DNA of 64,000 nucleotides from RGIG3009 sp045630285 (GTDB lineage Bacteria > Bacillota > Clostridia > Oscillospirales > Acutalibacteraceae): assembly GCA_045630285.1 (NCBI GenBank), contig JAZQSX010000019.1, positions 39,354 to 103,353 of the forward strand, in the 5' to 3' direction. The notes beneath the pieces are model-generated. The model had not been told where the DNA came from, made no database searches, and was given only the letters and a program-made list of their open reading frames with translations. The position numbers were made by a program, and so were the translations under genes. The stretch's first letter is position 1; the number at the start of each line of letters is the position of its first letter. This document shows positions 17,202-26,285 of the stretch, one piece after another.

Positions 17202-18344
17202 ATGGCAAGTCTGTCTCTGAAAAACATCTACAAGAAGTATCCCGGTGGCGTTATCGCTGTCTCCGACTTCAACCTGGAGATCAAGGACCAGGAGTTCATC
17301 ATCTTGGTCGGTCCTTCCGGTTGCGGTAAGTCCACCACGCTGCGTATGATCGCCGGTCTGGAAGAAATCTCCAGCGGTGAGCTGTACATCGGCGACCGTC
17401 TGGTCAACGACGTGGCTCCGAAGGATCGTGACATTGCGATGGTGTTCCAGAACTACGCTCTGTATCCGCACATGACGGTGTACGACAACATGGCGTTCGG
17501 TCTGAAGCTCCGCAAGACCCCGAAAGATGAAATCAAGCGCCGCGTGGAAGAAGCTGCCCGCGTGCTGGATATCGCTCACCTGCTCGACAGAAAGCCGAAG
17601 GCTCTGTCCGGTGGTCAGCGTCAGCGTGTGGCTCTGGGTCGTGCTATCGTCCGTGAGCCGAAGGTCTTCTTGCTCGACGAACCGCTGTCCAACTTGGATG
17701 CTAAGCTGCGTGCTCAGATGAGAACGGAGATCTCCAAGCTGCACCAGAAGCTGGGTACCACGTTTATCTACGTTACCCACGACCAGACCGAAGCTATGAC
17801 CATGGGCGATCGCATCGTGGTTATGAAGGACGGTCTGATCCAGCAGGTCGACAGCCCGAACAATCTGTATCTGTATCCCTGCAATATGTTCGTTGCCGGC
17901 TTTATCGGCAGCCCCCAGATGAACTTCATCGATGCCGTTATCGGCAAGGACGGCGACAAGTTCTATGCTGAATTCGGCTCCGAGGATACCAAGACCCGCA
18001 AGGGCGTTAAGTATCAGATTCCGCTGCCGGCCTCCAAGAACAAGGACGACGTTCTGGCTCAGTATGTCGGCAAGGAAGTCATCATGGGTATCCGTCCTGA
18101 GGACGTCCACGATGAAGCGCGCTTTATGGAGCAGTTCGCTGACTGCCGCATCAAGGCGAAGGTCGAGGTTACCGAGCTTATGGGTGCTGAAATCTTCCTG
18201 TACGTCAACGTGGAAGGCAGCAGCCTGACCGCCCGCGTTGATCCCACCTCCACGGCTCGCCCGGGTGATGAGATCGACATGGTTGTCGACAACACCAAGA
18301 TCCACCTGTTCGACAAGGACACCGAGCAGACCATCTGCAACTAA
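17202..18344 (+). CDS. msmK: MsmK/UgpC-type sugar ABC transporter ATP-binding protein
   Basis: ATPase subunit that energises carbohydrate ABC importers (MalK/MsmK/UgpC family), 380 residues. Walker A GPSGCGKST, Q-loop VFQNYALYPHMTVYDN, signature LSGGQRQRVALGRAIV, Walker B VFLLDEPLSNLDA and the switch His in VTHDQTEAM, followed by an OB-fold regulatory domain (IMGIRPEDVHDE). No permease or binding-protein gene is adjacent, so it is probably a shared ATPase for several importers elsewhere. GGAGGT lies 6 bases before the chosen ATG. Codon use is strongly biased to CTG, CGT and AAG, unlike neighbouring regulators, which suggests high expression. Confidence 0.95.
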   Translation: MASLSLKNIYKKYPGGVIAVSDFNLEIKDQEFIILVGPSGCGKSTTLRMIAGLEEISSGELYIGDRLVNDVAPKDRDIAMVFQNYALYPHMTVYDNMAFGLKLRKTPKDEIKRRVEEAARVLDIAHLLDRKPKALSGGQRQRVALGRAIVREPKVFLLDEPLSNLDAKLRAQMRTEISKLHQKLGTTFIYVTHDQTEAMTMGDRIVVMKDGLIQQVDSPNNLYLYPCNMFVAGFIGSPQMNFIDAVIGKDGDKFYAEFGSEDTKTRKGVKYQIPLPASKNKDDVLAQYVGKEVIMGIRPEDVHDEARFMEQFADCRIKAKVEVTELMGAEIFLYVNVEGSSLTARVDPTSTARPGDEIDMVVDNTKIHLFDKDTEQTICN

Positions 18345-18354
18345 ACACAAAAAG

Positions 18355-18390
18355 AAAAAGTAGCTGCGCAACTGCGCAGGGACTTTTTTT
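18355..18390. terminator. Bidirectional terminator between msmK and the LacI gene
   Basis: Stem CTGCGC (18364-18369) / GCGCAG (18374-18379) is extended by AAAAAGT upstream and ACTTTTTTT downstream, giving an A-tract and T-tract that serve both convergent genes. Confidence 0.8.
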
Positions 18391-19351
18391 ATTTATCTAA
18401 GCGTTTGACGCTCTCACGAACAACCAAGGTGCCGGGAATGGTGATATCCCGCTGAGCTTTAAAATAGGGGTTGCGCAGTTTGGCTTGTAACAGCCCCCAC
18501 GCCTTTTTGCTCATATCATCCGGGTCGGTATCGATCGAGGTCAGCGATGTTTCGGTATAGCCACTAACGATATTGTTATCCATGCCGATCACCGAGACAT
18601 CCTCCGGCACACGAAGGCCGTGCTTCTTGAGTTCTTTGATCGCACCATAGGCGATGTTGTCATAGGCACATACCAGGGCGGTGAATGGTACTTTTTTGTG
18701 AATTAACTGCCGTATGCCATCCTCGCCGGCCTTTTCAAACCGCTCGGAACTTTCGATAACGGTGAGGGTCATATCATGCTTCGCTACGGCATCCTGAAAC
18801 AGTGACAACTTTGTTTGCGTCAGCGATTCGCCGATGAAAGCAACGTTTTGATGTCCGTAATCGGACAACAACTCTGCCAGGTTGTTGATGGGGATGGTAA
18901 ACGAGGTCTTGACACAATCGACCGTCTCGTCCTGGCTGGAGAGCAGCACAACAATGGGGGTATCGTACGCTTTTTTCAGATGACTACGTAATGAAAAAAC
19001 GAGGATGCCGTCCACATTTAAGTAGGAACAGAAGTAATCGATCAGTTCTTCTTGCTTTTTTTCTTGAAAATCGTCGGTAGCGACGATGCAAATGCCGCCG
19101 CTTGCCTCGATGAGATCGCTCAGCACTTTGACAAAACGGACATAGTACTGGCTGATGATCTCGGGGTAAATGATGGCAATGATCGGCTTGGGGAATTTGC
19201 CTTTGAAAAAGCGGTTGTAACAACCGGATTCTTTCGCCACTGCGAAAATATGCTGACGTGTTTCTTCACTGACATCTTCCGCACCGCTAAACGCCTTGGA
19301 TGCGGTGGAAGGGGATACGTTGGCAAGTTTGGCCAACTCTTTCATCGTCAT
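18389..19351 (-). CDS. LacI-family transcriptional regulator
   Basis: DNA-binding repressor of about 320 residues. N-terminal LacI HTH and hinge helix (MKELAKLANVSPSTASKAFSG) precede a periplasmic-binding-protein-like effector domain. The gene diverges from an MFS transporter and a GH39-like enzyme, which it probably controls in response to a sugar. On the minus strand GGGTGA sits just before ATG 19351; in-frame starts at 19360 (GTG), 19357 and 19345 cannot be excluded. Confidence 0.93.
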   Translation of the reverse strand: MTMKELAKLANVSPSTASKAFSGAEDVSEETRQHIFAVAKESGCYNRFFKGKFPKPIIAIIYPEIISQYYVRFVKVLSDLIEASGGICIVATDDFQEKKQEELIDYFCSYLNVDGILVFSLRSHLKKAYDTPIVVLLSSQDETVDCVKTSFTIPINNLAELLSDYGHQNVAFIGESLTQTKLSLFQDAVAKHDMTLTVIESSERFEKAGEDGIRQLIHKKVPFTALVCAYDNIAYGAIKELKKHGLRVPEDVSVIGMDNNIVSGYTETSLTSIDTDPDDMSKKAWGLLQAKLRNPYFKAQRDITIPGTLVVRESVKRLDK

Positions 19352-19367
19352 ACACATCACCCATTCT

Positions 19368-19396
19368 AATTATACAGAGGAAAGGGATTCCGTCAA
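19368..19396 (-). promoter_or_regulatory. Promoter of the LacI gene
   Basis: On the minus strand TTGACG (19391-19396), 17-base spacer, TATAAT (19368-19373). Confidence 0.85.
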
Positions 19397-19399
19397 GAA

Positions 19400-19407
19400 T
19401 TTCGAAA
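19400..19407. promoter_or_regulatory. Candidate LacI-family operator core
   Basis: The CG-centred palindrome TTTCGAAA lies just upstream of the LacI gene's -35 and before the promoter of the divergent MFS gene, the expected place for an autoregulatory operator. It is short, so this is tentative. Confidence 0.3.
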
Positions 19408-19427
19408 AAGTTTCGGAGGTTTTTGGG

Positions 19428-19456
19428 TTGCGCTTTGTGTTGAGATGTGATATATG
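19428..19456 (+). promoter_or_regulatory. Promoter of the MFS-GH39 operon
   Basis: TTGCGC (19428-19433), 17-base spacer, TATATG (19451-19456) preceded by TGA, an extended -10. Confidence 0.55.
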
Positions 19457-19474
19457 TGTGGTGAGGTGATATGG

Positions 19475-20749
19475 GTGAAAGCGGTTACATCGGATCGGAG
19501 CGGTCGGATGTTATATATTATCCAGGCGGCAGTTGAATACTTGGTGTCCATTTTGGTGACAGGATCGTTCTTGGCGACGATCACCAAGGAACTGGGCTTT
19601 TCGGATGGCTTGACAGGCGTTGTGTCGGCCATTATTTCACTGGGGTGCTTATTCCAGCTCTTGTCGGTTACCATTCGTCGCAATGTGAAACGAACGGTCA
19701 TCGTGTTAAGCCTTACCAATCAAGTGCTGTTCTTACTGCTGTATGTCATTCCGTTGTCGGGCGCAGCGAAACCCGTCAAAACGGTAACGTTTGTTGTGTC
19801 AATCGTTTTAGCGTATCTGATTTACAACATCATTCATCCCAAAAAGTTTAACTGGCTGATGTCCGCAGTCGAGGACGGCCATCGAGGCACATTTACCGCA
19901 ACAAAAGAGATCGTCTCGCTGATTTCCGGAGCAGCATTTTCTTTCGGCATGGGTGCGCTTGTGGATCATCTGGCGGCGCAGGGCGAGCAACGGATGGCAT
20001 TTGTGGTGTGTGCCGTGGTGATTTTCTCGCTGTCCATGGCACACGTGCTTTTACTGGCGTGGTTTCCTGCAACCAAGTGCGAAAACCAAACACGCTTATC
20101 CAAGGGCAGTGCGAAGCGATTATTACACAATAAAGGCTTGAGAAAAACGGTGGTAGTATTCGCCTTGTATTACATGGCTAATGACGCCATTACTCCGTTT
20201 TTGGGAATGTATAAGATCTCGGAACTGGGGATGAGCCTAAGCTTGGTCACCGCTATTGGAATCGTGGGAAGTGGGTCACGCATTGCGGTGTCGCATTTTT
20301 GGGGAAGGTATGCCGATCGCCGCTCATTTGCGGCAATGGCAGAAAAATGTTTTCTGATACTTGCCGTATCGTGGATGTGCATCGTGTTCGCCGGCCCGAC
20401 CAATGGTGTGGTGATGATGATACTGCACACGGCGCTTCATGGAGTTGCCATGGGTGGCATTAACAGTTCATTGACCAATATGGTATACGATTATGTGCCT
20501 CGTGACCAATGCGCAGAGGCCATTGCTGTTACGCAGGCAACGGCGGGTGTGGTCGGTTTTTTAACGACTGTATGCATCAGCCCGGTGGTAACGGCGATCC
20601 AAAAAGCGGGGAACACCGTTTTGGGTATCTCGGCATACGCCCAGCAGGTGCTAGCGGCGGTGGCTTGTGTTATTACCTTGGTCATTGTGGCATATGTGCG
20701 GTTGATGCTGATCCGCAAATCGCCTCGGGAGAGTACGACGGAGGTTTGA
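19475..20749 (+). CDS. MFS transporter, probably sugar or glycoside uptake
   Basis: Polytopic membrane protein of about 425 residues with roughly 12 hydrophobic segments, recognisable as major facilitator superfamily (for example SRIAVSHFWGRYADRRSF, a loop-motif-like segment mid-protein). Because it lies between a LacI repressor and a GH39-like glycosidase, I infer import of an oligosaccharide or glycoside. The start is uncertain: GTG 19475 has GAGGTGA 5 bases upstream and is chosen; ATG 19454 would overlap the predicted -10, and ATG 19508 also fits the first membrane helix. Confidence 0.85.
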   Translation: MKAVTSDRSGRMLYIIQAAVEYLVSILVTGSFLATITKELGFSDGLTGVVSAIISLGCLFQLLSVTIRRNVKRTVIVLSLTNQVLFLLLYVIPLSGAAKPVKTVTFVVSIVLAYLIYNIIHPKKFNWLMSAVEDGHRGTFTATKEIVSLISGAAFSFGMGALVDHLAAQGEQRMAFVVCAVVIFSLSMAHVLLLAWFPATKCENQTRLSKGSAKRLLHNKGLRKTVVVFALYYMANDAITPFLGMYKISELGMSLSLVTAIGIVGSGSRIAVSHFWGRYADRRSFAAMAEKCFLILAVSWMCIVFAGPTNGVVMMILHTALHGVAMGGINSSLTNMVYDYVPRDQCAEAIAVTQATAGVVGFLTTVCISPVVTAIQKAGNTVLGISAYAQQVLAAVACVITLVIVAYVRLMLIRKSPRESTTEV

Positions 20750-20795
20750 CAGCGGTGCTGTCTTATATAGAGCAACAAAAAGTAGAAGGAGTGGT

Positions 20796-22112
20796 ATGAT
20801 GGAGACGTTGAGGTTTGACTTGACAAAGAAGCAGGGGACGTTTAAGGTGTTGAACGCCACCAACGGTGGCCCATGGCATAAACGTCATGCGACTGATCAA
20901 TGGCGCAGTAATTTTTCGGATTACAAGGCGGCACGAATCCCGTATTCGCGCAATCACGATTCCGCTGTCCATGGCATTTACGGTGGCCCCTATAGCCACG
21001 ATATTACCCGCATTTTTCCGAACTTTGATGCGGATGCGGAGGACCCGGCATCCTACGATTTTGCCTGTACCGACGAGTCGATCTTGGTGACGTTGGACGC
21101 AGGGACAAAAACGTTCTTCCGCTTGGGTCAGACGATCGAGCATCAGATCAAGAAACACGGAACCGTCCCGCCTTCTGATTTTAAGAAGTGGGCCGTGATC
21201 TGTGAACACATCATCCGTCATTATACCGAGGGGTGGGCTGACGGATTCCGTTTGGATATGCCGTACTGGGAGATCTGGAACGAACCGGATCTTGATCCGG
21301 ATGAAAGCAAAAACAAGAGGTGCTGGGGCGGTACCAAAGCCGAGTTTTTTGATCTGTATGAAATTGCCGCTAAGCATTTGAAGTTCCACTTTCCGCAACT
21401 CAAAATCGGCGGTCCTGCTCTGGCGTGGAATGAGGAGTGGGCTGACGATTTTCTCAGCGAAATGCGTAAACGTGAGGTGCCGATCGACTTTTTCTCCTGG
21501 CACATCTATTCGCAGGAACCGCAGCAGATCATCGACAAAGCGGCCCGGATCAAAGCGTTGATGATCAAAAACGGGTACGGTGATGCTGAATCCATTCTTA
21601 ACGAGTGGAATTATGTGCGTGGTTGGCAAGAAGAGTTCAAGTATAGCATTCTCGCAGTGCACGGGATTAAGGGCGCAGCCTATACGATGGCGTGTATCTC
21701 CGAGGCGCAGAAGACCCCGGATGTTGATATGCTGATGTATTACGACACCCGGCCGTCGGCGTTCTGCGGCGCATTTGATTTCTATTCCTGGGAGAAACTG
21801 AAAGGGTATTATCCGTTGTATTGGTATGGACAGTTCTACGATGCGACAGCCGAGATCCGTTGCGAGACGCAGCCGAAAAATGTCTATACCTTGTGCGGTG
21901 TCGGCGCAGACGGCAAGGCACTATGCGTGGTGACCAACTACTCCGAAGATGACAACGCACCGTCGCAGGAGGTGCGCCTGGATTTTGGACGAGACGGAAA
22001 CTTCGAGGTGTATCTGCTGGATAAGGATCACGATGCCGAACGCATCGAGACACCGGCGGATCTGGTGTTCACCTTGCCGATCCATTCCTGTATCTTTGTC
22101 AAAGAAGTATAA
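20796..22112 (+). CDS. GH39-like glycoside hydrolase
   Basis: 438-residue cytoplasmic enzyme of clan GH-A, most like family 39 (beta-xylosidase / alpha-L-iduronidase type). Acid/base Glu163 lies in YWEIWNEPDL and the probable nucleophile Glu270 in SILNEWNY, matching the spacing of GH39 xylosidases; WHIYSQ and MYYDTRPS are other barrel-strand signatures. No signal peptide, so it acts on imported material. It follows the MFS gene by 46 bases with AGAAGGAG before ATG 20796, probably one operon, and ends at a strong terminator. Confidence 0.82.
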   Translation: MMETLRFDLTKKQGTFKVLNATNGGPWHKRHATDQWRSNFSDYKAARIPYSRNHDSAVHGIYGGPYSHDITRIFPNFDADAEDPASYDFACTDESILVTLDAGTKTFFRLGQTIEHQIKKHGTVPPSDFKKWAVICEHIIRHYTEGWADGFRLDMPYWEIWNEPDLDPDESKNKRCWGGTKAEFFDLYEIAAKHLKFHFPQLKIGGPALAWNEEWADDFLSEMRKREVPIDFFSWHIYSQEPQQIIDKAARIKALMIKNGYGDAESILNEWNYVRGWQEEFKYSILAVHGIKGAAYTMACISEAQKTPDVDMLMYYDTRPSAFCGAFDFYSWEKLKGYYPLYWYGQFYDATAEIRCETQPKNVYTLCGVGADGKALCVVTNYSEDDNAPSQEVRLDFGRDGNFEVYLLDKDHDAERIETPADLVFTLPIHSCIFVKEV

Positions 22113-22114
22113 AG

Positions 22115-22149
22115 AAAGACCTCGTCGCAAGACTTGCGACGAGGTCTTT
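22115..22149. terminator. Bidirectional terminator, GH39/CE15
   Basis: A 16-bp stem (22115-22130 / 22134-22149) with a 3-base loop, A-rich on one side and T-rich on the other, serving the two convergent genes. Confidence 0.93.
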
Positions 22150-22158
22150 TTCTGCTTT

Positions 22159-23283
22159 TTATCTGCCAAGGTGACGATCCATAAAGGCGATGTAGTTGTT
22201 CCAGTCCTCACGGGAGAGGAAGTGGCTGCCGAAGCGCATATGGTAACCGACGTCACCGTCAGCACTGACTTCGCCCGCCTCGGGCATCTTGTCGGGGGTG
22301 ATCAGACCGGGCTTGCCCAGCATCTCCCACGTCTTGGATGCCCACAGGGTGCTGATGAACTCGGAAGCGGGGTCAGCCCACAGATCCTCCACGGCGGAGC
22401 CAACGTACAGCAGACGGGGTGCGACCGCAGCAAGCAACCACGACTGATCGTAGGGCTTTTCGTCCTCTTTCTCGATGTAGTCCATAAAGTTGTTGCAGCA
22501 CCAATCCCAGTTGCCGTTGTGCCAATCGCCGAAGTGCCACGATTTTTCGCCGTCGGGCGAGCCGTGCTTGGAGGTGGCGGCACCGCCGTAACCGGAATCG
22601 TTGGAGATCACGCACCAAAAACGTTCGTCCTGCGCACCGGCCCACAGCGAGGTCTTGCCGAGGCGGGAGTGACCGATGATGGCGGTGTGCGCGTGATCCA
22701 GATCGTCACGCGTTTCCAGATAGTCCATCGCACGGCTGGCGGCATATGCCCACATACCGATCTTGCCCCAGTCGTCGGGCTTGCGGTTTTCCTTGGTGGT
22801 GCCGAAATAAGCGGCGATACCGTCGGAGAAATCGCCGTGCAGGTTGTCGTTGACAACGTCGCCGTACGGCAGCGAGACCAGTGCGTAGCCGTGGTCGAGG
22901 ATCTCCTCCACGGGGACACGGCGGATGGGAGGATCGGCCTTTGGCTGACCAAAACGGAACGCCGTATGCAGGATGACCGGTGGCTTTTCTACGCGCTTCG
23001 GAATGAACAGCCAAATGGGGAAAGTGAACTCGCCGTGCTCGGTCTCAATAGTGATCTCAACCTTCTGCTGCAGGGCTTTGTTGGCATAGGCTTTGACGTT
23101 CTCTTCCGTTACCTCACCGCGTGTTTTCACGGGGATGGTGGGAGTGACGCCGTAGGAGTACGTCTCCAGCGCGCGCAGGAGTTCCTCGCGACGTTTTTTC
23201 CAGGTTTCAGGCGTGACCGCTGTGCCATCTTCGTGGGTGAGAATCGGCAACAGGTCGCGTTCTTTCAAAATAGCATCCAACAT
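22159..23283 (-). CDS. CE15-like glucuronoyl esterase (alpha/beta hydrolase)
   Basis: 374-residue alpha/beta hydrolase resembling carbohydrate esterase family 15, which cleaves 4-O-methyl-glucuronoyl esters linking xylan to lignin. Nucleophile elbow GHSRLGK (Ser206; family consensus GxSRxGK), SNDSGYGGAA (229-236), YVGSAVEDLWADP with acid candidates Glu299/Asp300, and GSHFLSREDW with catalytic His354. No signal peptide from the chosen ATG, so it would act inside the cell on imported oligosaccharides. The frame is open to 23553, but GGAGG lies 8 bases before ATG 23283. Convergent with the GH39-like gene, supporting a glucuronoxylan theme. Confidence 0.8.
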   Translation of the reverse strand: MLDAILKERDLLPILTHEDGTAVTPETWKKRREELLRALETYSYGVTPTIPVKTRGEVTEENVKAYANKALQQKVEITIETEHGEFTFPIWLFIPKRVEKPPVILHTAFRFGQPKADPPIRRVPVEEILDHGYALVSLPYGDVVNDNLHGDFSDGIAAYFGTTKENRKPDDWGKIGMWAYAASRAMDYLETRDDLDHAHTAIIGHSRLGKTSLWAGAQDERFWCVISNDSGYGGAATSKHGSPDGEKSWHFGDWHNGNWDWCCNNFMDYIEKEDEKPYDQSWLLAAVAPRLLYVGSAVEDLWADPASEFISTLWASKTWEMLGKPGLITPDKMPEAGEVSADGDVGYHMRFGSHFLSREDWNNYIAFMDRHLGR

Positions 23284-23416
23284 ATGATCAACCTCCGTTT
23301 GGTATGAGATATCGCGTTCAGTGTAGCATAAGTTTTCGCCAAATTCAAGAGAGCACGGAAAGTTTTTCAGCCGGCGCTTCTTTTTGTAAAAAAGCAGATT
23401 ATTTTTCGGTTTTTCC

Positions 23417-23445
23417 TTGCAAATTTGGCTAAAATTGTGTAAAAT
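23417..23445 (+). promoter_or_regulatory. Promoter of the CdaR-like regulator
   Basis: TTGCAA (23417-23422), 17-base spacer, TAAAAT (23440-23445). Confidence 0.75.
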
Positions 23446-23491
23446 AGAGGTGTGTTTGTTTTGCAATTCTAACAGATGAGGAGAAATGACT

Positions 23492-24577
23492 ATGCCGAAT
23501 CGTTTGTTTTTGGGAATCATCAACCAGATGAAGGATGCGATCACCCGTACCATTGGTGTGGTCGATGAGAACTACGTCGTTATCGCCTGCAGCGATTTGG
23601 GGATGATCGGCGAGGTGCGTGACGAACTGGCAGAGGCCAGCTTTAACACGCAGGAGACTTTCGTGCTCGGCGGTTATACCTACCGTGCCTTCGGGCCCCG
23701 TCCGCGCGGCGACTATCTGGTGTTTGTGGAAGGCGAGGATGAGCAGGCGAAGAAGGACGCCACGCTGCTCGGCATCTCCTTTGCCAACGTCAAGCAGTAC
23801 TACGATGAGAAATACGACCGTGGCAATTTCGTCAAGAACATCATTTTGGACAACATTCTGCCGGGTGACATCTATCTCAAGGCTCGGGAGCTGCATTTCA
23901 ACGACGACGCTATGCGTGTCGTACTGCTCGTGCACATTCACGCACAGACCGAGATCTCGGCGTTTGACGTGATCCAGAATCTCTTCCCTGAGCGCAACCG
24001 TGATTTTGTTATCAACATCAACGAATCAGATATTGCCGTGGTGAAGGAGCTGCGGACGCAGGTCGAGTCCAAGGACCTCGAAAAGCTGGCGCAGTCCATC
24101 GCCGACACGCTGGGCAGCGAGTTCTACACGCCGGTGAGCGTGGGTATCGGTACGCCGGTCGGCGGTATCAAGGAGTTGGCCCGGTCGTTCAAGGAGGCGC
24201 AGATCTCGCTGGAGGTCGGCAAGGTGTTCGATACCGAGAAAACCATTGTCAGCTACGATCATCTGGGCATTGCCCGCCTGATCTATCAGTTGCCGACCAC
24301 GCTGTGCGAGATGTTCCTGCGTGAGGTGTTCAAGAACGGCTCGATCGAGTCGTTGGATCAGGAGACGATCTTTACGATTCAGCGCTTCTTCGAGAACAAC
24401 CTGAACGTTTCCGAGACCTCCCGCCGCCTGTTCGTGCACCGCAACACGCTGGTGTACCGCCTGGAAAAGATCAAGCGCTTGACCGGCTTGGATCTGCGTG
24501 AGTTCGATGACGCTATCGTTTTCAAGGTGGCGATGATGGTCAAGAAGTATCTGACCGCCGATCCGGTCAAGTATTGA
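23492..24577 (+). CDS. CdaR/PucR-type transcriptional regulator
   Basis: 361 residues. The C-terminal 60 residues are the PucR-type HTH: TIQRFFENNLNVSETSRRLFVHRNTLVYRLEKIKRLTGLDLR. The N-terminal two-thirds contain a CdaR/GGDEF-like ligand-sensing region. Related regulators respond to sugar acids or purines; the ligand here is unknown. GAGGAG gives 8-base spacing to ATG 23492, preferred over ATG 23486. It lies directly upstream of ftsE, but that gene has its own promoter. Confidence 0.87.
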   Translation: MPNRLFLGIINQMKDAITRTIGVVDENYVVIACSDLGMIGEVRDELAEASFNTQETFVLGGYTYRAFGPRPRGDYLVFVEGEDEQAKKDATLLGISFANVKQYYDEKYDRGNFVKNIILDNILPGDIYLKARELHFNDDAMRVVLLVHIHAQTEISAFDVIQNLFPERNRDFVININESDIAVVKELRTQVESKDLEKLAQSIADTLGSEFYTPVSVGIGTPVGGIKELARSFKEAQISLEVGKVFDTEKTIVSYDHLGIARLIYQLPTTLCEMFLREVFKNGSIESLDQETIFTIQRFFENNLNVSETSRRLFVHRNTLVYRLEKIKRLTGLDLREFDDAIVFKVAMMVKKYLTADPVKY

Positions 24578-24623
24578 TCGGGGAATTACCAATATATGCA
24601 GGTGGCGGAGTCCCCTGCGGATG

Positions 24624-24632
24624 TGATATAAT
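24624..24632 (+). promoter_or_regulatory. Extended -10 promoter of ftsEX operon
   Basis: TGATATAAT is an extended -10 with consensus TATAAT (24627-24632). The -35 region is poor, as expected for this type. Confidence 0.6.
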
Positions 24633-24686
24633 AGCGCTGTGCCGTCCGTTGGGACGGCGCTGCTGTGATAGGAGGTGTGCCCCGAA

Positions 24687-25376
24687 ATGATAGAGTTTCG
24701 GAACGTACATAAGGTCTACGATACCGGCGTGGAAGCACTCAAGGGTGTCAATATTAAAATTGACGACGGCGAGTTCGTGTTTATCGTCGGTGCGTCGGGT
24801 GCCGGTAAGAGCACCTTTATGAAGCTGATTACCCGTGAGGAAGTGGCAACGTCGGGCGAGGTCATGGTCAGCAACTTCAAGCTGTCCAAGCTCAAGCGTC
24901 GCCATATTCCGTATCTGCGCCGTTCGATGGGTATTGTGTTTCAGGATTTCCGCCTGATCAATACCATGACGGTGTTTGACAACGTGGCGTTTGCTATGCG
25001 TGTGGTGGGTGCTTCCCGTCGGGAGATCCGCCGCCGTGTGCCGTATATTCTGGGATTGGTTGGCTTGCAAAGCAAGTCCAAGAACTTCCCGATGGAGCTG
25101 TCCGGCGGTGAACAGCAGCGTGTGGGTCTTGCCCGTGCGCTGGTGAACAACCCGTCGCTCATCATTGCGGACGAGCCCACCGGCAACATCGACCCGGAGT
25201 TGTCCTATGAGATCATGGAGCTGCTTACTGAGATCAATCGCCGTGGCACCACGATTTTGGTGGTTACCCATGAGCACGATCTGGTGAAGTCGTTTAACCG
25301 CCGTGTCATCCAGATCAAGGACGGCTTGGTCGTGTCGGATACCAAGGAACCGGAGGTGGCAATGTATGAGATTTAA
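24687..25376 (+). CDS. ftsE: Cell-division ABC ATPase FtsE
   Basis: ATP-binding subunit of FtsEX, a transmembrane switch that activates peptidoglycan hydrolases. 229 residues with Walker A GASGAGKST, Q-loop FQDFRLINTMTVFDNV, signature LSGGEQQRVGLARALV, Walker B LIIADEPTGNID and His switch VTHEHDLV. GTG 24675 is in frame but ATG 24687 has AGGAGGTG 9 bases upstream and starts the conserved MIEFRNV. The last 11 bases overlap ftsX. Confidence 0.96.
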   Translation: MIEFRNVHKVYDTGVEALKGVNIKIDDGEFVFIVGASGAGKSTFMKLITREEVATSGEVMVSNFKLSKLKRRHIPYLRRSMGIVFQDFRLINTMTVFDNVAFAMRVVGASRREIRRRVPYILGLVGLQSKSKNFPMELSGGEQQRVGLARALVNNPSLIIADEPTGNIDPELSYEIMELLTEINRRGTTILVVTHEHDLVKSFNRRVIQIKDGLVVSDTKEPEVAMYEI

Positions 25377-26256
25377 CACTCTTCGTTTCCTCATCCGTGA
25401 GGGCTTCCGTGGTATGGTGAAGAACGGTTTTATGTCGGCGGCGTCCGTCTTGGTGCTGGTGTGCTGTCTGATGATCACCGGCTGTTCGTATCTGCTCATT
25501 GAAAATATCGACCACGGCTTTGATTCGATCTACAAGGAAAACGTGGTCGTGGCCTATGCTGATATGGGACTGGACGACGAAAAGCTTGCTGAGATTAAGG
25601 AAGAGATCGAGGACACCAAAAACGTGGCCGAGGTCGAGTTCCGCTCCAAAGAGGAATTGCTGGAGGAATACAAGACCGATCACGATATGGGCGATCTGTT
25701 GGAGGATCTGGAGGCGGACAACCCCCTGCCGGACACCTACATCATCCATTTCACCGATTTGGAAAAGTTTGACCAGACCATCAAAGCAATTGAAGATATT
25801 GACGGGCTGGACGAGATCGACTACAACTCGACGATGGCCAAGATGTTGACCAGCGCCCGCAAGACGGTGTTCACGGTGGGTATCGGTATCGTGGCGTTGC
25901 TGCTGCTGGTGTCGCTGTTCATTATCGTTAATACCATTAAGCTGACGGTGTACAGCCGTCGCCTGGAGATCTACATTATGCGCTCGGTGGGTGCGACACG
26001 GCGGTTTATCCGCTTCCCCTTCGTGGTGGAGGGCATCACGCTCGGCGCACTGGCAGGTGGTATCACCTACGGTATGATCTACGGTATTTACGCTTTGGTC
26101 GTTCGCTTCGTGAAGTTCAGCGACAAGTTCACTCCCGTTTCGTTTGAAACGGTGTGGTGGCAGTTGCTTGTCGGCGTCGTCGGTGTCGGCGTCGTCATCG
26201 GTATGATCGGCAGCTCGATCTCGATGTCCCGCTACCTGAAAGAAAACGAAGAATAA
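25366..26256 (+). CDS. ftsX: Cell-division permease-like protein FtsX
   Basis: Integral membrane partner of FtsE, 296 residues. One membrane segment near the N-terminus (about 22-45), an extracytoplasmic domain of about 120 residues (VVVAYADMGLDDEKLAEIKEEIE onward) that should contact the hydrolase, then three membrane segments (about 165-188, 218-245, 262-285). The ATG at 25366 lies inside the end of ftsE, preceded by GGAGG, and gives MRFNTLRFLIREGFRGM, the family N-terminus. Confidence 0.95.
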   Translation: MRFNTLRFLIREGFRGMVKNGFMSAASVLVLVCCLMITGCSYLLIENIDHGFDSIYKENVVVAYADMGLDDEKLAEIKEEIEDTKNVAEVEFRSKEELLEEYKTDHDMGDLLEDLEADNPLPDTYIIHFTDLEKFDQTIKAIEDIDGLDEIDYNSTMAKMLTSARKTVFTVGIGIVALLLLVSLFIIVNTIKLTVYSRRLEIYIMRSVGATRRFIRFPFVVEGITLGALAGGITYGMIYGIYALVVRFVKFSDKFTPVSFETVWWQLLVGVVGVGVVIGMIGSSISMSRYLKENEE

Positions 26257-26285
26257 TACGTACCTGACCACACGGAGGATACACG

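Noticed and set aside
17169..18371. 400-codon open frame antisense to the sugar-ABC ATPase
   Set aside because: The ATPase on + has every family motif; the antisense frame arises from its strong codon bias.
23284..23553. N-terminal extension of the CE15-like frame
   Set aside because: The extension is AT-rich, basic, crosses the divergent promoter region and has no ribosome site; GGAGG precedes 23283.
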